A DNA stretch of 64,000 bases. Source: Candidatus Denitrolinea symbiosum. GTDB taxonomy: Bacteria > Chloroflexota > Anaerolineae > Anaerolineales > Villigracilaceae. Location of the stretch: contig BLAA01000001.1 of NCBI GenBank assembly GCA_017312345.1, positions 2,480,001-2,544,000 of the forward strand, read 5' to 3'. Below are positions 1-8,777 of the stretch, in pieces; the first letter of the stretch is position 1, and every line of letters begins with the position of its first letter. The notes beneath the pieces were generated by a model. That model saw only the letters and a program-made list of their open reading frames with translations, did not search any database and had not been told where the DNA came from. The position numbers and the translations under genes were made by a program.

Positions 1-249
1 CGCATCCAGTTCATGGAAGGACTCAAGTCGCGCGGCATCCAGACCAGCATCCATTACCCTCCGGCGCACCGCTTCCAGGTCTACGAGGAGGAATGGATGA
101 AGCGCGGCGCGGCGCTTCCCGTCACGGAAGAAGCGGCGGCGCGCGAAGTGACCCTGCCGCTGTATCCCGCCATGCGCGAGGAGCAGGTGGAATGGGTGGC
201 GCAGGCCATCCGGGAAACGCTGCAGGAGAACGCCCGTCCTGGCGAATGA
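1..249 (+). CDS. DegT/DnrJ/EryC1/StrS-family aminotransferase, C-terminal fragment
   Basis: The window opens inside this gene; only the last 82 codons are present. The residues around 'SIHYPPAHRFQVY', followed by 'LPLYPAMREEQVEWV', are typical of the end of PLP-dependent sugar aminotransferases, which transaminate nucleotide-linked keto-sugars for surface polysaccharides. The catalytic lysine lies upstream of the window. The position before a polysaccharide co-polymerase/kinase gene fits surface-glycan synthesis. The family call rests on the C-terminal pattern alone. Confidence 0.75.
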   Translation, partial: RIQFMEGLKSRGIQTSIHYPPAHRFQVYEEEWMKRGAALPVTEEAAAREVTLPLYPAMREEQVEWVAQAIRETLQENARPGE

Positions 250-578
250 CGCGAATGGTTTGAACGGAAATTTCAATAGTTCTCCTGGAAGAAGCCTGTT
301 ACAATCAGCAAATCACGAAAGTGCGTATTTGACGGTCTCTACCGCCAGATTTGCGCTAGAGAGCGCAAGTTACGCGTGGCTTTCGCGAAGTATTGACAAT
401 ACGAAAAAGTTGATGTTTTGCATAAGTCTGCCGACGTTATGGAACGTCTTCTGCGCGGAGCGTGTTGCGCGCTTTCCCCTGGCGGCGCCCGCCGCGCGGT
501 TACAGGCGGTCTATTCCTTCGGACGATGAAAACCCGCGCATACTGTTTCGGTAGCGCGAGATCTGCCGGGAGTATTTC
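250..578. other. Intergenic region upstream of the polysaccharide kinase gene
   Basis: No convincing gene; an 89-codon frame here has no ribosome-binding site and an unconvincing composition. A small perfect dyad, GTATTG-A-CAATAC at 390-402, contains a TTGACA (393-398) that could be a -35, but no good -10 lies 16-18 bp downstream. A second dyad, GCGCT-AGAG-AGCGC, is at 353-366. Both may be regulatory for the gene at 579; this is weak. Confidence 0.3.
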
Positions 579-2516
579 ATGGAATTAAAACGTTATTTTG
601 CCTTGGCGCGCCGCTGGCTTTGGCTGGGCATCTTGGGACTGGCGCTGGGAGCGGCGGCCGGCTATTTTTTCAGCGCCAGCCAGACGCCGATCTATCAGGC
701 CAGTACCCGCTTTGTGATCCTGCGCGCCGCGCAAGGCTCTACGGCTGATTACTATTCCTATCTGGACAGCCGGCAATTGGCGCAGACTTATATTCAACTG
801 CTGACCACCGACAAGGTGCTGAGGGCGGCCTCCGAAGAATTGGGCTATGCCGTAAACGCAAAACAGGCCTCCGCGCAGCAGGTCGGCGACACCCAATTTG
901 TCCAACTGACGGTGACCGACGCCGATCCGCAGCGGACGGTGGATATTGCCAATGTGCTGGTCTCGGTCCTCATTGCCCAAAACGAGGAACTTCAGTCGGT
1001 GCGCTATAACGCCTCCGAGAAGAATTTGCAGGATCAAATCACCCAGGTGCAATCGCAGATTTCCACGCTGCAAACGCGGATCAATGAAATTTCCGCGGCG
1101 ACCGTGCAGGATCAGCTGACCCAGGTGCAGGCGCAGATCGAAAAATTGCAGGAACAGGTGGCCGCGCTTCAAAACGATATCGCCGTCCTGCAAAAACTCC
1201 GATACCCGACGGCGGAACAGCAGGCGGAGCTCATTGACAAGCAGGCCCAGCTGGCGCAGCTCCAGCCGCTGCTGGCGCTTTACCAGCAGGTGTATACCAA
1301 CCTGGTGGTGCTGGGCCAGCCCGTGGATCAGGGCGTCAATACTTCCGCCGGCTTGAATCAATTGCAGACCACGCTGAATCTTTACCAAAATATCTACGTG
1401 AGCCTGCTCAATAACCTGGAGCAGGTCCGGCTGGCGAAGGCCCAGAACACGCCCAACGTAGTGCAGGTGGAACCGGCCGTCGCGCCCACGCTTCCCATCA
1501 GCCCTCGTCCCCTTCAGACATCCGCTTTGGCCGGCGCGGTGGGACTGATGCTGGCGGCAGGAATCGCCTTTCTAATCGAATACCTTGACGATACCCTTAA
1601 AACCATGGAAGACGTGGAACAGGCCCTGGGACTGCCGGTGGTTGGCTACATCGCCCAGATTCAATACGAACCTGGGAGCGAGGAAAGCCTCTACGTCATC
1701 CGCCAGCCGCGTTCGCCGGTTTCGGAGGCCTTCCGCCTCCTGCGCGCGAACCTTGAATTCGCCGGCGTGGACCGTCCCATCCGGCGTTTGCTGGTCACCA
1801 GCGCCGCGCCCGGCGACGGCAAGACCACCATTTCCGCGAACCTGGCGGCCATCGCGGCGCAGGGAGGAAAGCGCGTCACGCTCATAGACACGGATCTACG
1901 CCGTCCACGCATCCATCGCTTTTTGGGCTTGTCGAACAAACTAGGTCTCACGGACCTGTTTCGGAGCGACGTGGCGGTTAACCTGGTCGCCCAAAAAATA
2001 GATGTGCAAACCGGGACGACTGCGGTCTTGACGAGCGGGAGCCTGCCTCCCAACCCGGCCGAACTGCTCGGCTCCGCCCGCATGGAGCAAATCTTGCAGG
2101 AAGTCGGGCGGGACGCCGACCTGGTTATTTTGGACAGTCCCCCGGCCATTGTCGCGGACGTGCAAGTGCTGGCTGCCAAAGTGGACGCCGTTATTCTCGT
2201 CATCCATCCGGGCCATACCCACGTTGATTCCGCCCGCGCCACGCTGGAAATGTTGAATCGAGCCGGCGCGCGCGTCGTCGGAGTCGTCCTCAATCGCATC
2301 CCGCGCGACCGCGCCGATTATTACGGCGGCTATCGCCACTATTCCCCCTATCACTCCGGTTACCGTTATTACGCCTATTCCGGCGAGGAACGCGGCAACG
2401 GAAAGCATTCGCGCATTAACCGCTTGACGCGGAAATTAATGCCGTTCAACGGCAACGGCCGCCGGAAGACCGAAGCGGACGCCGCCGCCGAAGAAGATTC
2501 GGTCTTGAAATTATAG
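579..2516 (+). CDS. Polysaccharide co-polymerase fused to BY-family tyrosine autokinase (Wzz-Wzc/CpsD type)
   Basis: 645 residues. An N-terminal Wzz-type chain-length domain starts at the first membrane segment (about 16-34) and contains a long coiled coil (about 140-240). A second membrane segment near 310-335 leads to a cytoplasmic BY-kinase: Walker A APGDGKTT (about 409-416), Walker A' LIDTDLRRPR (about 435) and Walker B VILDSPPA (about 514). A Tyr-rich cluster near 580-602 is the expected autophosphorylation tail. Such proteins control length and export of exopolysaccharide, switching by trans-phosphorylation. The ATG is preceded by GGGAG. The tyrosine phosphatase at 3442 is the natural partner. 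The symbol is left blank because kinase/co-polymerase fusions carry several names. Confidence 0.92.
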   Translation: MELKRYFALARRWLWLGILGLALGAAAGYFFSASQTPIYQASTRFVILRAAQGSTADYYSYLDSRQLAQTYIQLLTTDKVLRAASEELGYAVNAKQASAQQVGDTQFVQLTVTDADPQRTVDIANVLVSVLIAQNEELQSVRYNASEKNLQDQITQVQSQISTLQTRINEISAATVQDQLTQVQAQIEKLQEQVAALQNDIAVLQKLRYPTAEQQAELIDKQAQLAQLQPLLALYQQVYTNLVVLGQPVDQGVNTSAGLNQLQTTLNLYQNIYVSLLNNLEQVRLAKAQNTPNVVQVEPAVAPTLPISPRPLQTSALAGAVGLMLAAGIAFLIEYLDDTLKTMEDVEQALGLPVVGYIAQIQYEPGSEESLYVIRQPRSPVSEAFRLLRANLEFAGVDRPIRRLLVTSAAPGDGKTTISANLAAIAAQGGKRVTLIDTDLRRPRIHRFLGLSNKLGLTDLFRSDVAVNLVAQKIDVQTGTTAVLTSGSLPPNPAELLGSARMEQILQEVGRDADLVILDSPPAIVADVQVLAAKVDAVILVIHPGHTHVDSARATLEMLNRAGARVVGVVLNRIPRDRADYYGGYRHYSPYHSGYRYYAYSGEERGNGKHSRINRLTRKLMPFNGNGRRKTEADAAAEEDSVLKL

Positions 2517-2536
2517 AGGTTTCGTCTTCTTTGACT

Positions 2537-3436
2537 ATGAAAAGCGACGCGCCCTCGGAAATCTGTCCGTACCTGGGACTGAATGACGATCCCGATACCG
2601 CCATCTCATATCCATCCCCGTGGAATTACTGCTTTCGCGCCAGGCCGCCCGCTCCCATAAAGCCGTCCTACCAGGCCGAGGTCTGTTTTACTCGCGGCCA
2701 TGTGAGCTGCCCGGTTTACCAGGCTGAGCGCGCCGGCCCCCTGCCTCCAGAGTTGCGCGGCGAACGCGCGAAGGGACGGTCCGGGCGGGCCCTGCTTCTG
2801 GTTCTGATCCTGGGACTCGTCCTTTCCGCGTTGTGGTGGGCGCGTCCTTACCTTTCCTTCCTGGCGCCTCCCGTTTCAAAGCCTGCGCCGGCCGCTTCCG
2901 CCGCCAGTCTGCCCCTTCCTACCGGCCCGTCCACCGCCGCGGCCACAGACTGGGTCAACCCGGCCATGGCGGTCACTTTCGAATCGTTCACGCCCGCCCC
3001 GCTCATCTTCCTCACGCTCTCCGCCGGGGGGCTGCCGGCCGGCGCCCCCACTCCCGCGCCCGGCGTCTGCGGTCACGCCCTGGACGTCCCGTTCGGAACG
3101 AATCCCAAATTGGTGATACATCGCGTGGCAAGCGGGGATACTTTGGACGCATATTCCAGCAAATATCAAACCAGCGCGGAGGCCATTGTCGCGGTCAACT
3201 TCGACATGCACGTGCCGCTTTGGAAAGACTGGGTGGTCGTCATCCCCGTTGGGACCACCGGCGTGAGCGGCGTGCCCCCGTTTGAAAAGTACCAGGCTGC
3301 CGGCGAAACCCTGTCGCTGGCCGGGATGGCCGCCGCCCTGAAGACCGATCCGCAGCTATTCCAGCATTTCAACGCCTTTGACGATACCTGCAAGGTCTTC
3401 GATGGATGGCTGCTGGCGCCGCGCGCGCGTCCGTGA
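2537..3436 (+). CDS. Membrane-anchored LysM protein with a Cys-rich N-terminal module
   Basis: About 299 residues. The N-terminus holds four cysteines in a CPYLGL...NYC...VCF...SCPVYQ pattern, a module I associate with Chloroflexota LysM proteins. A membrane segment follows near 83-100, then a Pro/Ala/Thr linker, then one LysM domain around 'VASGDTLDAYSSKYQTS' (about 198-240) and a second, weaker LysM-like stretch at the end. The LysM part should bind peptidoglycan or glycan outside the membrane, so the Cys-rich part is probably cytoplasmic. A TTG two codons upstream could also start it. It overlaps nothing and ends 5 nt before the phosphatase ATG, so the two are probably co-transcribed. Confidence 0.75.
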   Translation: MKSDAPSEICPYLGLNDDPDTAISYPSPWNYCFRARPPAPIKPSYQAEVCFTRGHVSCPVYQAERAGPLPPELRGERAKGRSGRALLLVLILGLVLSALWWARPYLSFLAPPVSKPAPAASAASLPLPTGPSTAAATDWVNPAMAVTFESFTPAPLIFLTLSAGGLPAGAPTPAPGVCGHALDVPFGTNPKLVIHRVASGDTLDAYSSKYQTSAEAIVAVNFDMHVPLWKDWVVVIPVGTTGVSGVPPFEKYQAAGETLSLAGMAAALKTDPQLFQHFNAFDDTCKVFDGWLLAPRARP

Positions 3437-3441
3437 GAAAA

Positions 3442-3906
3442 ATGCCCGCCATTCTCTTTGTCTGTACCGGGAACCTGTATCGTTCGCCGCTGGCCGCGGC
3501 TTTTTTTCGCCTCCTGCTCGATTCCCACGGGCTTCACGACTGGCCGACGGACAGCGTCGGGACGTGGGCGCGGACCGGGCAGGCCGCGCCCGCCGCGGTC
3601 GTCCGCGCCGCCGCGCAGTTCGGCGCGAGACTCGAGTCCCACCGCTCCCAACTCATCCGCGCCGAGACGCTCTCCAACTTCGACCTCGTCCTCGTGATGG
3701 AAAGGGGACACAAAGAAGCGCTGGATGTCGAATTCCCCGCTTTTGCCCCCCGCGTGCATCTGCTCTCCCGGGTGGTAGACGGACTCGACTACGACATCCC
3801 CGACCCGCTGGTCTCTGGCGAAGGCGTGGACGCGCTTGCCGCCAGCCTGCACGAAACGCTGGAGAGGGGCTTTAAATCCATCTGTGCGCTGGCATCCGAC
3901 CTGTGA
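3442..3906 (+). CDS. Low-molecular-weight protein-tyrosine phosphatase (Wzb/Etp type)
   Basis: 154 residues, the usual family length. The P-loop CTGNLYRS near the N-terminus matches CX5R(S/T), and the general-acid Asp is in 'YDIPDPL' near residue 120. It removes phosphate from the Tyr cluster of BY-kinases and so resets exopolysaccharide polymerisation. A longer frame starts 36 nt upstream inside the LysM gene, but family length and the position of the P-loop favour this ATG. Its place one gene after the kinase supports the pairing. Confidence 0.88.
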   Translation: MPAILFVCTGNLYRSPLAAAFFRLLLDSHGLHDWPTDSVGTWARTGQAAPAAVVRAAAQFGARLESHRSQLIRAETLSNFDLVLVMERGHKEALDVEFPAFAPRVHLLSRVVDGLDYDIPDPLVSGEGVDALAASLHETLERGFKSICALASDL

Positions 3907-3919
3907 CCGGTGATCCCCA

Positions 3920-6415
3920 TTGACCAACTCTGATTCGCTCCGCTCCATTCTCGAAAATATTCATCGCCCCGGGAAACTCGATTCGCATCCGTGGAGCGCG
4001 CGTCCCTTTGTGAAAGACGCGCTGGCGCGCCATCCCGAATGGGGCAGGCAAAGCCCGGGCGCGCAACTGACCCTGGCCCTCGCTGAATTCTTCGCGCAGA
4101 CCATTCCGCCCGGCCCGCCGCGCCGTGGAAAACGCCTCGATACGCGCTGGGCCGAATTTGCGCTGCTGGCCGCCCAATACTTCGCGCCCATCCAATTCGG
4201 AGCGCCCGTCCCCGCCTCTCTGCGCGAGGCCTGGGAGCGCATGGACGAATCCATCCTGCTCTACGTCTTCGAGCGCGGCGCCGAGGCTCCCGCGCCCGGC
4301 CAAACCGCCGCCTACAGTCTCGTGGCCGGCGAACATGAAGCCGCGCCCGCCAGCACCCTGAGCGACTGGCATACCAAGGGCATCAAAAAATTAGCCGACG
4401 CGCTCGATCTTCGCGACCAATTCCTCGCCAGCCGCTCGCCGCGCCCGCGCCGCAAACTCCCCCGCTTCGCGCCCCTGGTCGTCCTCCTCGCGTTCGCGGC
4501 TCTCCTCGTCTGGGGCGGAAACAAAGCCCTGCGCGTTTACCGTCTCGCTGGCCTCGTCTGGCAGGAAGCCTCGCAACTGCGCGCCCAGGCGGCGGCGCCC
4601 AGCCTTGCGACCGTCCGCGCGGCCGGCCCCTTGCTCGAAAACCTGCGCGCCGACTTCCTCCGCCTGCGCGCCGAAACCCAGCCGCTCCTCCGCGCCGCCC
4701 CCGCGCTCGGATGGGTCCCCGTTTACGGCGGCGATATCGCCGCCGCGCCCGAGCTTGCGATGCTGGCCGATTCCCTGCTCGCCTCCGCCGACCAATCCTA
4801 CCGCGCCCTCTCGCCCCTGCTAGACTCGTACGCGGACGGGCAATTCGACCCTGCCCGCTGGACGGAACTTCTTATCCAGGCCCAGCCGCAGTTGACCGAA
4901 GCCCGCGTCAGCCTCGACCTTGCGCGGGACGCGCGCGCCCGGCTTGATCTCACCCGACTCTCGCCGCGCCTGCGCCCATTCCTCGACGACGTGGACCGCC
5001 TCCTGCCCCTCCTCGACGACGGCCTGGCGCTCGCGCAGGAAGCCCCGCGCCTGCTCGGCGCCTCCAGCGACGGTCCCAAGACCTACCTCCTGCTCGCCCA
5101 AAACGAAGACGAACTCCGTCCCACCGGCGGATTTATCACCGCGGCCGCCACCCTGCTCGTCCGCGACGGACGCATCCTCAGCCTCACTTTCCAGAACTCC
5201 TCCGACTATGACAACTGGGACAGGCCATACCCTCCCGCGCCGTGGCAGCTTCAACAATACATGAACAGCCCGGTGCTGATCTTCCGCGACGCCAATTGGT
5301 TCGCGGATTTCCGCACCTCGGCGCTCTACGCGGAATATTTATACTCCTACGCCAACAATCATTCGGTGGACGGCGTGATCGCCTTCGACCAACATGCGCT
5401 GGTGGAGCTTTTGCGCGTTACAGGCCCGATCCAGTTGAAGGATCACGATGAACCTGTCGGCGCGGATAATGTGATCGCGTTCATGCGCGCCGAGAAATCC
5501 GTCCGCACCGAGGTCGGCGAATCCAATTGGACGAACAAGGCCTTTATCAACAGCATCACCGCCGCGCTGCTGGACAAACTTTTCAACGGCGATATTCCGC
5601 CCGACAGCCTGGGACGCTTGCTGGTCAAACTCCTGAACGAGAAGCACGCGCTGGCGCAATTGGACGATCCGCTTCTTGCCGATTTCCTCGCCCGCCGCAA
5701 CTGGGACGGCGCGCTGCGTCCCATCGAGAACGGCGACTTCCTGATGGTAGTCGACTCAAATGTCGGCTTCAATAAAACCAACGCGGTGGTCAACGCCAGC
5801 CTGTCCTACGATGTTGACCTGACACGGCTTGAATCTCCGCGCAGTCAGTTGGCGGTCTTGCATCAAAATAACGCGTCTGCCGAGGCGCCGTGCAGGCCCT
5901 ATCCGTATTTTGATTTGACCGGCTTGCCCGCCGCGCTGATACAGAAGGATTATCCCATTGACCGCTGCTATTGGGATTATCTGCGCATCTACACCCTCGC
6001 GGACGCGGAATTGCTGGACGCCTCGGCGCAAACCGTCCCTGCCGATTGGACGATCATGGGGCGTTCCGTCCCGCCGCAGGTGGATGTGTTGAAGGAGGAA
6101 AAACTGGACGGCTTGCGCGGCTTCGGCACATTCAAGGTCGTGCCAGGCGGACAGTCGCTGGCGAGCAGTTTTCGGTTCGCGCTGCCGGCAAGCGTGCTGA
6201 CTCGGGGAGCAGACGCCCGTCAGTGGGCGTACAGGCTGAAAGTCCAGAAGGAGCCGGGGACGATCGAGACGGCGATCGTCGTCCGCGTGCATTTCCCGAA
6301 CGGCGCGACCGTCCAGTCGGTCCCGCCTGGGGCGGTGGTCGAGGGGCAGAATGTCCTGCTCCAGTCCGCGCTGGCGACCGACCTGCATCTGGAGTTCGTT
6401 TTCCTGCTTCCGTAA
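3920..6415 (+). CDS. DUF4012-domain membrane protein
   Basis: 831 residues beginning at TTG. The N-terminal 180 residues are soluble, followed by one membrane segment (about 190-208) and a long extracytoplasmic DUF4012 region containing 'LLLAQNEDELRPTGGFI' and 'SSDYDNWDRPYPP', which are family hallmarks. DUF4012 proteins occur in polysaccharide-export loci of Chloroflexota and Actinobacteria; no biochemical function is established. It lies 13 nt after the phosphatase and is probably the last gene of the polysaccharide group. The start codon is uncertain; no in-frame ATG lies near the N-terminus. Confidence 0.8.
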   Translation: MTNSDSLRSILENIHRPGKLDSHPWSARPFVKDALARHPEWGRQSPGAQLTLALAEFFAQTIPPGPPRRGKRLDTRWAEFALLAAQYFAPIQFGAPVPASLREAWERMDESILLYVFERGAEAPAPGQTAAYSLVAGEHEAAPASTLSDWHTKGIKKLADALDLRDQFLASRSPRPRRKLPRFAPLVVLLAFAALLVWGGNKALRVYRLAGLVWQEASQLRAQAAAPSLATVRAAGPLLENLRADFLRLRAETQPLLRAAPALGWVPVYGGDIAAAPELAMLADSLLASADQSYRALSPLLDSYADGQFDPARWTELLIQAQPQLTEARVSLDLARDARARLDLTRLSPRLRPFLDDVDRLLPLLDDGLALAQEAPRLLGASSDGPKTYLLLAQNEDELRPTGGFITAAATLLVRDGRILSLTFQNSSDYDNWDRPYPPAPWQLQQYMNSPVLIFRDANWFADFRTSALYAEYLYSYANNHSVDGVIAFDQHALVELLRVTGPIQLKDHDEPVGADNVIAFMRAEKSVRTEVGESNWTNKAFINSITAALLDKLFNGDIPPDSLGRLLVKLLNEKHALAQLDDPLLADFLARRNWDGALRPIENGDFLMVVDSNVGFNKTNAVVNASLSYDVDLTRLESPRSQLAVLHQNNASAEAPCRPYPYFDLTGLPAALIQKDYPIDRCYWDYLRIYTLADAELLDASAQTVPADWTIMGRSVPPQVDVLKEEKLDGLRGFGTFKVVPGGQSLASSFRFALPASVLTRGADARQWAYRLKVQKEPGTIETAIVVRVHFPNGATVQSVPPGAVVEGQNVLLQSALATDLHLEFVFLLP

Positions 6416-6424
6416 ACTCACGGG

Positions 6425-6430
6425 TACAAT
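6425..6430 (+). promoter_or_regulatory. -10 box of a leaderless gene (cupin)
   Basis: TACAAT lies exactly 6 nt before the ATG at 6437, so the predicted transcript starts at the A of the start codon. No Shine-Dalgarno sequence is present. Confidence 0.55.
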
Positions 6431-6436
6431 TGACCT

Positions 6437-6865
6437 ATGGCGCCCATTCCTGAATCCCTGCTTGAAATCCGCGCGCACGACGCGCCCGACTATAAGCCGC
6501 TGGTTGATTATCAATCCTGGCGCGTGGCGTTGATGAATTACACCAGCGATCTCACCCCCGATAAAATTGACCGGATGCAAAAACACATCGAGACGGACGA
6601 GGTCTTTGTGCTGCTGCAAGGGAGGTGTATTTTGTTCCTGGGCGAAGGGGACGCCGCGGTGACGGATGTCCATGCGGTGGATATGGCGCCGGGGAAACTC
6701 TATAACGTCAAGCGCGGGACGTGGCACTCGCACACGTTCAGCGAGGACGCGAAGGTGTTGATCGTGGAGAACCGCGATACTACGGACGCGAACTCCCCGT
6801 TTGTGAGCCTGGACGCGGAACAGCAAATGCAGGCGGTGAATCTGGCGCGGAAGTTGTGGGGATGA
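6437..6865 (+). CDS. Small cupin-fold protein
   Basis: 142 residues. A single cupin barrel is visible: 'HIETDEVFVLLQGRCILFLG' as motif 1 and 'MAPGKLYNVKRGTWHSHTF' as motif 2. Several metal-ligand positions are preserved (H, E, H). The substrate cannot be inferred. The gene is probably transcribed as a leaderless mRNA from its own -10 box, so it need not belong to the preceding polysaccharide group. The following gene is convergent. Confidence 0.7.
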   Translation: MAPIPESLLEIRAHDAPDYKPLVDYQSWRVALMNYTSDLTPDKIDRMQKHIETDEVFVLLQGRCILFLGEGDAAVTDVHAVDMAPGKLYNVKRGTWHSHTFSEDAKVLIVENRDTTDANSPFVSLDAEQQMQAVNLARKLWG

Positions 6866-6959
6866 TCTTGAATTACAGGGGAAGGATGCTAACGCTAAAT
6901 GCAGAGCCGCCGAATTGCTCGGCGGCCCTGCGTTAGAGGCTGGATGGGTGGAAATCCGA

Positions 6960-7652
6960 CTAGCGGTTGTTTTGGGCGGGGACGGGTTTGCGGAAAGCAG
7001 CCGTCAGTTTGCCCCAGTTCACGAAGAGCGCCGCGCCCAGCAGCATCAGTCCCAGGCCGATCGTCAGCATGGACGTGTGGAACGCATCGGCGTAGTTGAC
7101 GCCGTCGATAAGATGGGTGGCTTCCATTGTGTACTGGATGGTGAGCGTGACGATTCCGAGCAGGATGGCGGACGCGCCCGCGGCGGGTTTGTTTTCCTTG
7201 CTCTTGCCTTTGGTGAAGTCCACGCCCTGCCAGACCCCGGGGATTTTGAAGAGCAGGAAGACGACCAGGGTGACGACGCCGAAGTAGACGATCGGGTCCA
7301 CCGGCATGGAGGAGCCGCCGCGCAGAGCGCGCGAAGCGAAGATATGGATGAACCCAACCACTGTTCCGGCGATGAGCGCGACCAGCGCGTCGCGGTAGGA
7401 TTTTTCCGCGCCTTTGACGAGCATGACGGTGGCGCGGATGCCCATTACGCCAATGGCGATGCCTGCCAGCACGAAGAGGATATACAGCCACTGGAAGTCG
7501 GCGATCTTTGCGAACACCGGCCCGTAGTTCGTTGGGAAGAGAGCGACACAGGTGGTGCCGACTCCGCCCAGCAGGGTGAGACCGCCCGTGAGAGCCATCA
7601 GCACAATGCCGATGAAGCGCAGGACTTTTGCGGGGATACTATTGTGGGACAT
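6960..7652 (-). CDS. Multi-pass membrane protein of unknown function
   Basis: 230 residues with about six hydrophobic segments. AGGAGA sits 8 nt before this ATG, which is why the 33-nt longer frame was not chosen. No enzymatic motif is visible. It contains the histidine-bearing stretches 'TVVGFIHIFASRAL' and 'TIQYTMEATHLIDGV', which could bind haem, but this is speculative. It is the last of a six-gene minus-strand operon starting with the haem-copper-oxidase-like gene at 12133. Confidence 0.7.
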   Translation of the reverse strand: MSHNSIPAKVLRFIGIVLMALTGGLTLLGGVGTTCVALFPTNYGPVFAKIADFQWLYILFVLAGIAIGVMGIRATVMLVKGAEKSYRDALVALIAGTVVGFIHIFASRALRGGSSMPVDPIVYFGVVTLVVFLLFKIPGVWQGVDFTKGKSKENKPAAGASAILLGIVTLTIQYTMEATHLIDGVNYADAFHTSMLTIGLGLMLLGAALFVNWGKLTAAFRKPVPAQNNR

Positions 7653-7700
7653 TGCATTCTCCTTTTGGAAAAATTGGGCGCTCATAAGACGCGCCTTTAA

Positions 7701-8165
7701 TTATTTCTGAGTGAAACCGTGTTGCAGTTTCAGGCGGCGGACCCGCAGTCCGATCCCGCCCAGCCGTCCGACCATGATGCCGAGGATGGCGGACATGATG
7801 AAGTCGGCTTCGGGGGTGAACGACGGGACGCGGGCGATGATCAGTTTGGAGACGACCAGGAACCAGATCAGGAACAGGTAGAAGCGGTCCAGCGCGAGGG
7901 TGATCACGCCGAGTTCGCTGTCGGCTTTCATGGGGACGACGAGGCTGAGCAAGAGTCCAACGGGAATGAAGGACGCGAATATCAGGGCCGCCCATTCCCA
8001 TTTGAAGTAACCGAGTCCAATATCGCGGATAAAATACAGGGAGAACAGGGCGGAGAATTGGAGTACCAGGAAGGCGCGTAGCCAGATCTTGTAGCGGCTT
8101 TTCTTCAACTCGCCGCGAAAGGAAGCGAAGTATGCGGCATACGAGAGGACTTGGTCTTTATCCAT
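7701..8165 (-). CDS. Four-helix membrane protein of unknown function
   Basis: 154 residues with four predicted membrane segments and basic ends. The start overlaps the 3' end of the upstream gene by 8 nt, which suggests translational coupling. I do not recognise a family. Confidence 0.65.
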   Translation of the reverse strand: MDKDQVLSYAAYFASFRGELKKSRYKIWLRAFLVLQFSALFSLYFIRDIGLGYFKWEWAALIFASFIPVGLLLSLVVPMKADSELGVITLALDRFYLFLIWFLVVSKLIIARVPSFTPEADFIMSAILGIMVGRLGGIGLRVRRLKLQHGFTQK

Positions 8166-8763
8166 ATTTGAAGCCGATTACAAAGCAGAGCGTCATCAGG
8201 AACAGGATCGCGGACAGGATCTTGAAGATCAGTTCCTTTGAGAGGATGGGTTTGCCGGCCTTGAGGAAGGAAAGCGCCAGGCCGCCAACGCCAATCAACG
8301 CGCCGCCGACGCCCACGAGCGAGAACAGCGGATGGACCTTTCCCTGAACCGCGAGGACGATTGGGAGCAGGAAGATGGTCAGGCCCGCGATGCCGTGGAC
8401 GAAAGCCAGGACGATGGTTGCAAGTTTGCCCTGGGCGGGGACCGCGCGGGTCAGCGTGATGGCAAGGAAGCCCAGGATGGCGAAGACCAGGTACAAACTC
8501 TGCAGGGAGACGAGATACTGCCAGACGAGTCCCAGGGAGAGCGCGAGCGGGATGACCGTCGAGACGATTACCACGACGGGCGATTCGAGAATATCGAACC
8601 CCCAGATGATGAGCAGGAGTCCCGCCACGAGGAGGACGCCGAAAGCGATGGTGTAGGCGATGACGGGAAGCGCGCCGAAGTCGTCGATGCCGACCGCAAT
8701 CTGATAGGCGGCGAGGAGGCCGGTGAAGAGAAGCAGGATGCGGTCGAGGGGTGTTGTTTTCAT
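8158..8763 (-). CDS. Six-helix membrane protein, paralogue of the gene at 13156-13764
   Basis: 201 residues with about six membrane segments. It aligns end to end with the 202-residue protein encoded at 13156: 'FGVLLVAGLLLIIWGFDILE' here against 'FAVLLVSGLLLIFLGLGILS' there, with the following 'VIPLALSLGL' against 'LIPLGISMGL'. A GVGGALIGVGGLAL stretch is also shared. The ATG was preferred over an in-frame TTG 18 nt upstream because GAAGG precedes it. Function unknown; operon with ctaB. Confidence 0.7.
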   Translation of the reverse strand: MKTTPLDRILLLFTGLLAAYQIAVGIDDFGALPVIAYTIAFGVLLVAGLLLIIWGFDILESPVVVIVSTVIPLALSLGLVWQYLVSLQSLYLVFAILGFLAITLTRAVPAQGKLATIVLAFVHGIAGLTIFLLPIVLAVQGKVHPLFSLVGVGGALIGVGGLALSFLKAGKPILSKELIFKILSAILFLMTLCFVIGFKYG

Positions 8764-8777
8764 GAAGAGCCTTCGGA

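Noticed and set aside
260-529. 89-codon frame upstream of the kinase
   Set aside because: No ribosome-binding site, no domain, and it spans likely regulatory dyads.
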